Below, piece by piece: positions 37,793-41,442 of a stretch of DNA of 41,442 bases. The position numbers and the translations under genes were made by a program. The notes under the pieces are model-generated. The model saw only the letters and a list, made by a program, of their open reading frames with translations. It was not told the origin of the DNA and searched no databases. The stretch is taken from NCBI GenBank assembly GCA_017307355.1, contig JAFKFG010000031.1, forward strand, positions 1-41,442, written 5' to 3'. Source of the stretch: Alphaproteobacteria bacterium. Lineage in GTDB: Bacteria > Pseudomonadota > Alphaproteobacteria > Micropepsales > Micropepsaceae. Numbering within the stretch: the stretch's first letter is position 1; each line of letters begins with the position of its first letter.

Positions 37793-38203
37793 CTACTTCT
37801 TCACCGGACCGTTGATCGCCCACATCACGCCGAACGGATCGCGCAGCTGGCCATAGCGATCGCCCCAGAACATGTCTTGGGGCGGCATGATGGCGGTGCA
37901 GCCCGCCGCGATGGCGCGGTCGAACCATTGGTCGGTGTCTCCCACGGTGAGGGTCAGGTTGAAGCCCTGCGGCTCCTTCCAGGGATGACCCTGGTCCGGA
38001 TAGGCATCGCTGAGCATCAGGGAACTGCCGTTTATATATAAGTGCGCGTGCATGGTGCGGCCCTTCTCGTCCGGCGGCTGCACCATCGCCTCCTCGGCCG
38101 CGAACGTCTTTTTGTAGAATTCCGCCGCCTTGATCGCGCCATCCACCGTCAGATAGGGCGTCAGGCCGCCCTTGACCGGGGGAAGCTTCGGTTGGTCTGC
38201 CAT
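37793..38203 (-). CDS. VOC-family protein, PhnB/glyoxalase-like
   Basis: A 136-aa protein; start after AGGAGACGAT. It has the PhnB-like pattern: KGGLTPYLTVDGAIKAAEFY, AHLYINGSSLMLSDAYPDQG, LTVGDTDQWFDRAIAAGC and WGDRYGQLRDPFGVMWAI. These are dimeric VOC proteins without proven function in most bacteria. It is cytoplasmic and has no operon partner that helps. Its start is preceded by AGGAG. Confidence 0.86.
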   Translation of the reverse strand: MADQPKLPPVKGGLTPYLTVDGAIKAAEFYKKTFAAEEAMVQPPDEKGRTMHAHLYINGSSLMLSDAYPDQGHPWKEPQGFNLTLTVGDTDQWFDRAIAAGCTAIMPPQDMFWGDRYGQLRDPFGVMWAINGPVKK

Positions 38204-38275
38204 GATCGTCTCCTGTGGTTCCTGCCCCAAGGACGATGGAGCAGGCCCCGATCCGACACCCCGAACACGAAATTT

Positions 38276-38500
38276 TTACGGCACCGGGCGGGCCGCGCTC
38301 CACCAGCGCCTGAGCGCCACCAGCCCCCAGATCGCTTCCACCACGCCGAACGGCCAGGCGCCCTGCAGGAAGCCGTAAGCCGAACCCAGCCAGCAGGACG
38401 AGGCGAAGCCCAGGATGAACCAGGGGCTGCGCCGCTCCAGCGCATAGGTGATCAGCATGGCGGTCATCGCGAAAAGCCCGAACAGGGTCAAGCCATCCAT
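38276..38500 (-). CDS. Small membrane protein, 74 aa
   Basis: Starts MDGLTLFGLFAMTAMLITYA, with three short hydrophobic stretches (about 3-20, 25-43, 48-62) separated by ERRSP and a tail WWSAARPVP. No family is recognised. ATG at 38500 is used because the first codon upstream in frame is TTG. Confidence 0.5.
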   Translation of the reverse strand: MDGLTLFGLFAMTAMLITYALERRSPWFILGFASSCWLGSAYGFLQGAWPFGVVEAIWGLVALRRWWSAARPVP

Positions 38501-38698
38501 CGTCAAGCCTTGCGCATGCCGCAGATTTTCCGGTGCCGGAAAAAGCGGCCGCTTGGCAAGAGCCCATCGCCGCCCAACACAAGCGCGCCCGAATTAACCA
38601 AGGCCATAACAACCGTTTATTGCGCGGATGCTCGCCACGATAGAAACGGGCCGGCCGGACAATGCGGCATGACATCCGCGCGATGGGGAAGCGGAATT

Positions 38699-39739
38699 AT
38701 GAAAACCAACCATATCGCGTCGCTCGACGGCTTGCGGGGCGTGGCCGCGATCATGATCGTGCTGTTCCACGGCCGTTACTGGCTGCCATCGGGACTGCTT
38801 TTCCAATCCGGCTATATGGCGGTGGACTTCTTTTTCTGCCTCAGCGGCTTCGTCATCGCCTATGCCTATGACGCCAGGCTGGAGCAAGGCATGAGCGCCT
38901 GGACCTTCTTCCGGGCGCGGCTGATCCGGCTCTATCCCATGATCGCGATCGGCACGGCCGTGGCGGCCCTGTTGTTCGCCTATCAGAACCACCTCGCCCA
39001 TGTGCCGCCCGCCCGCACGCTCTACATGACCCTGTTGTCCTTCGCGGTTTTGCCCAATTTCTTCCCCGGCGGGCCGCACACCGAACTGTTTTCGGTGAAC
39101 CAGCCGCTATGGTCGCTGTTCTTCGAAATCGCGATCAACATGACCTATGCGATCCTCTTCCGCTTCCTGACCACGCGGGTGATCGTCGTTCTGGAATTCG
39201 GCCTGCTGCTTTGGCTCTGCCTCGCCGCCGATCAATATGGCCTGGGAATTCTGGGGCGCTATTCCGATACCTTCATCGGCGGCATCCCGCGGACGGGTTT
39301 TTCCTTCTTCGCCGGTGTCCTCATTTTCCGGGCCTTCGCCGCGGGAAAACTGCCGAAGATCTCCGTATCGATGCCGGTGCTGGCGACGGCCCTGGTGTTG
39401 CTGCTGACGATCAATTGGGCGTTCATCAGCACGCTTGCGGCCGAAATATTCTCCGTGGCCGTGGTGTTTCCGCTCTTCGTCGTGGCGGCTTGCCAGCAAC
39501 GCCTTTCGGGATGGCAGCTGAAATGGGCCGCGGCCCTGGGCGCGCTTTCCTATCCCATTTATGCGACCCATGAACCGGTGCTGATGCTGCTGCAGCATGT
39601 CTTCTGGCGAATCAGCACCGCCTCCTGGGCGATGAACCTCCTGTCGTCGCTGTTGCTCATCGCCTTGATGAACTGGATCTTCCTGCGGTTCTACGACAAG
39701 CCCCTGCGCGGCTTTCTGGCGTCCATGGCCGCCCGGTAG
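38699..39739 (+). CDS. Acyltransferase-3 family membrane protein
   Basis: A 346-aa protein starting MKTNHIASLDGLRGVAAIMI, with the family signature SLDGLRGxAA, catalytic-type His24 in VLFHGRYW and FFFCLSGFVIAYAY at about 45-60, and about ten membrane helices. Members transfer acetyl or acyl groups to sugars of O-antigen, exopolysaccharide or other surface molecules. Start follows GGGGAAGCGG. It is transcribed on its own strand before the serine hydrolase gene, 93 bases apart. Confidence 0.86.
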   Translation: MKTNHIASLDGLRGVAAIMIVLFHGRYWLPSGLLFQSGYMAVDFFFCLSGFVIAYAYDARLEQGMSAWTFFRARLIRLYPMIAIGTAVAALLFAYQNHLAHVPPARTLYMTLLSFAVLPNFFPGGPHTELFSVNQPLWSLFFEIAINMTYAILFRFLTTRVIVVLEFGLLLWLCLAADQYGLGILGRYSDTFIGGIPRTGFSFFAGVLIFRAFAAGKLPKISVSMPVLATALVLLLTINWAFISTLAAEIFSVAVVFPLFVVAACQQRLSGWQLKWAAALGALSYPIYATHEPVLMLLQHVFWRISTASWAMNLLSSLLLIALMNWIFLRFYDKPLRGFLASMAAR

Positions 39740-39832
39740 GCCCGGGCCGTTCGGGCGCCAAAGAGGTCATCCCCCCGGCCCTTGGCATTGGATGGGTCCC
39801 GCCTTACCGTCCCCGCAACAGGGGGGATTGCC

Positions 39833-41086
39833 ATGCCGATTTCACACGCCACGGGCTTTGCGGGACTTGCGCTCGCGGCCCTGATCGCCGTCGCCGCGCC
39901 GGCAGCCGCCGCGCCGCTGGACGATTTCCACAAGACCTTCGATGCCACCTTGTCCCGCCACGGCATCGTGGGCGGCGCCTTCGGCTTCGAGCATGGCACC
40001 GACAAGCCCACCGAATTCTTTTACGGCGACGCCAGGGGCGAGCTGCATCAGAAGACCGACGCGGCGACCGCCTATAATTGGGCTTCGATCACCAAGACCA
40101 TGACCGCCATCGCCATCCTGCAACTGCGCGACCGGGGGAAATTGTCGCTGGACGATCCGGCGGTGAAATACATCCCCGAACTGCGCCAGGTGCATGATGC
40201 GTTCGGCCCCATCGAAGCCATCACCATCCGGCACCTCCTGTCGCATAGCGCCGGCTTCCGCAATCCCACCTGGCCGTGGGAATGCGATTCCACGCCCGAT
40301 TGTTCCTGGGTGCCGTTCGAGCCCACCCATTGGGCCCAGATCAACGCCATGCTGCCGTTCACCAACATCGCCTTCCAGCCCGGCTCGCGCTGGAGCTATT
40401 CCAATGTCGGCTATGTCTTTCTCGGCCAGATCATCGAGCGGCTCTCCGGCGACGATTTCGAAGTCTATGTCACCAAGAACATCCTGATGCCCTTGGGGAT
40501 GACACAAAGCTATTTCGACGTCGCGCCCTATTACCTGGAATCCCATGTCGCGGATTCCTATCTGCGCGAAGGCACCAAGCTCACCAAGCAACCCTTCAAT
40601 TTCGACAGCGGCATCACCGTCTCCAACAGCGGGCTAAAGGCGCCCCTGTCCGACATGCGCAAATATCTGCGCTTCCTGATCGGCGATCCCAAGAATGCGC
40701 TCTATGACGTGGTGCTGAAGCGCAGCTCATTGGACGAAGCCTGGAAAGGCATCGTCCCCACCGGAACGCCCGGCGAGGCCGCCACCGCCTATACCGGCGG
40801 GCCGGGCGGCGCGGTGCCGATGATGGGGCTGGGCTTCTTCACCCTGGAGGTGGGCGGGCATAAATATGTCTATCACGACGGCGACCAGGGCGGCTTCACC
40901 GCCGAGCTGATGATCGCGCCTGACAGCCATGCCGGCAGCATCGTGATGTCCAACACCACCGACACCGGCGCCCCGCCATCCGATTCCTCCCACGCCCAGT
41001 CCAACACCGAACCGGACCCCAAGACCGATCTGCGCATGCAGCTGCGCGACGTGCTGATCCGGGATGTTTTTCCGGCGGCCAAATAA
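39833..41086 (+). CDS. Secreted serine hydrolase (beta-lactamase/PBP-like)
   Basis: A 417-aa protein with a signal peptide (LALAALIAVAAPAAAA) after GGGGGGAT, SITK at 85-88 (Ser85, Lys88), YSN at 189-191 and HDGDQGG near the C-terminus as the KTG-like strand. A HLLSHSAGF box after SxxK is typical of class C/esterase-like S12 family enzymes. A second enzyme of this family is at 19512-20693; they are of different length and sequence. The insert with CDSTPDCSW may form a disulphide. Confidence 0.86.
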   Translation: MPISHATGFAGLALAALIAVAAPAAAAPLDDFHKTFDATLSRHGIVGGAFGFEHGTDKPTEFFYGDARGELHQKTDAATAYNWASITKTMTAIAILQLRDRGKLSLDDPAVKYIPELRQVHDAFGPIEAITIRHLLSHSAGFRNPTWPWECDSTPDCSWVPFEPTHWAQINAMLPFTNIAFQPGSRWSYSNVGYVFLGQIIERLSGDDFEVYVTKNILMPLGMTQSYFDVAPYYLESHVADSYLREGTKLTKQPFNFDSGITVSNSGLKAPLSDMRKYLRFLIGDPKNALYDVVLKRSSLDEAWKGIVPTGTPGEAATAYTGGPGGAVPMMGLGFFTLEVGGHKYVYHDGDQGGFTAELMIAPDSHAGSIVMSNTTDTGAPPSDSSHAQSNTEPDPKTDLRMQLRDVLIRDVFPAAK

Positions 41087-41288
41087 CGCTTAACCAGCGT
41101 CGTCATGGCGCGTTCATGCGAACGATCCATAAAGGCGCGCGGCCGGGGCTCGGCACCGGTCTTGGCATGGGTGCCCCGCGGCGCCTTAACCAAGGACGGA
41201 ACAAAGCATTGCCCCGGCGGGTGGCGCCATCACATTAACGCTAGAGAGCCATGGTCTGCAGTGTCTCGCCGGGCGGCGAGCGACGGGG

Positions 41289-41442
41289 ATGTGCGTGACG
41301 GATCTTGAAATACTGGAGGGAATAACGGAAGTCGTTCGCGAAGCGCTGGACGACGAGACGATTGTCCTGCACCCCGGCAGTGTTGCTGGTGATTTTGCGG
41401 GTTGGGATTCCTTCAAGCACATCACGATCGTGGTCGCGACGG
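41289..41442 (+). CDS. Acyl carrier protein, cut at window end
   Basis: The frame from ATG 41289 runs open to the end. It reads LEILEGITEVVREALDDETI and then GDFAGWDSFKHITIVVAT. The GWDSFKHI stretch is the phosphopantetheine attachment site of acyl carrier proteins, with the modified serine in D-S-F. A GTG at 41295, six bases after GGGG, is an alternative start. The acyl carrier type suggests a lipid, polyketide or acylated surface-molecule cluster beyond the window; the acyltransferase-3 gene is 1.5 kb upstream. Confidence 0.75.
   Translation, partial: MCVTDLEILEGITEVVREALDDETIVLHPGSVAGDFAGWDSFKHITIVVAT

Noticed and set aside
38526..38543. TTTTCCGGTGCCGGAAAA palindrome
   Set aside because: Near-perfect but no regulator next to it and no second copy; kept only as a note.
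38042..38698. Upstream extension of the acyltransferase frame
   Set aside because: The 219 extra codons are antisense to the VOC and small membrane genes, and the family start is at 38699 with a ribosome site.
19512..41086. Two beta-lactamase-fold genes as antibiotic resistance
   Set aside because: SxxK and YxN occur in many esterases and peptidases; sequence alone gives no support for drug hydrolysis.
1..41442. CRISPR arrays, tRNA, rRNA, insertion sequences, integrases
   Set aside because: No regular spaced repeats, no transposase motif, no tRNA-like cloverleaf or rRNA stretch was seen by reading both strands.

Overview
The window is GC-rich (roughly 60-65% by eye outside its first 0.8 kb) and densely coded on both strands, with no gene-free stretch above about 300 bases. 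It looks like a chromosomal segment of an alphaproteobacterium: GTG and TTG starts are used, and there are an HpnL-like hopanoid-type flippase, NnrU, HxlR, PadR, ArsR and Rrf2 regulators and a Vgb-type lyase. I cannot name the genus. I see no rRNA, tRNA, CRISPR array, insertion sequence or integrase.

Layout. 1-1226: an AT-richer accessory block on the minus strand with a cut-off membrane protein, an unrecognised 196-aa protein and a truncated zinc-peptidase remnant. 1316-3048: a membrane protein / winged-helix regulator / short UppS cluster with matching palindromes at both ends. 3082-6394: small membrane proteins, lipoproteins and two paralogous minus-strand small proteins sharing a MREPPG-x-LGDIVRR core. 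6401-9408: HAD hydrolase, an ArsR-SRPBCC pair with its palindrome, a strong terminator and an M50 protease. 9473-12819: a PadR-controlled divergent region with two copies of one 7-3-7 operator. 13139-15866: TMEM175-like channel, VIT1/CCC1 metal transporter, and a CMD (AhpD-like)-Rrf2 redox pair under a long palindrome. 15944-18156: mostly small membrane or secreted proteins, a VOC protein, and one copy of a 77-bp intergenic repeat.

18178-23805: aminotransferase, serine hydrolase, a cytochrome c-Vgb lyase fusion and an M20 peptidase. 23925-28306: TerB, then a four-gene minus operon (VWA protein, 57-aa protein, P-loop ATPase, DacB-type D-Ala-D-Ala carboxypeptidase). 28491-31886: DUF1330, HxlR regulator, and divergently a Tat-exported flavin amine oxidase followed by a cytochrome c, resembling the nicotine-oxidoreductase/cytochrome pair NicA2/CycN, behind two tandem palindromes. 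31903-33573: the second repeat copy and calcium-binding or envelope proteins. 33635-35874: DHFR-like / DoxX / alpha-beta hydrolase operon. 36008-41442: flippase-like protein, NnrU, VOC, acyltransferase-3, a second serine hydrolase, and the start of an acyl carrier protein cut by the window end.

The main theme is local one-gene regulons: four regulator genes each sit beside their probable target, with a recognisable inverted repeat between or in front of them. The best candidates for something little described are the NicA2/CycN-like operon with its tandem operators, the PadR double-operator locus, the regulated second uppS, and the paired MREPPG small proteins.
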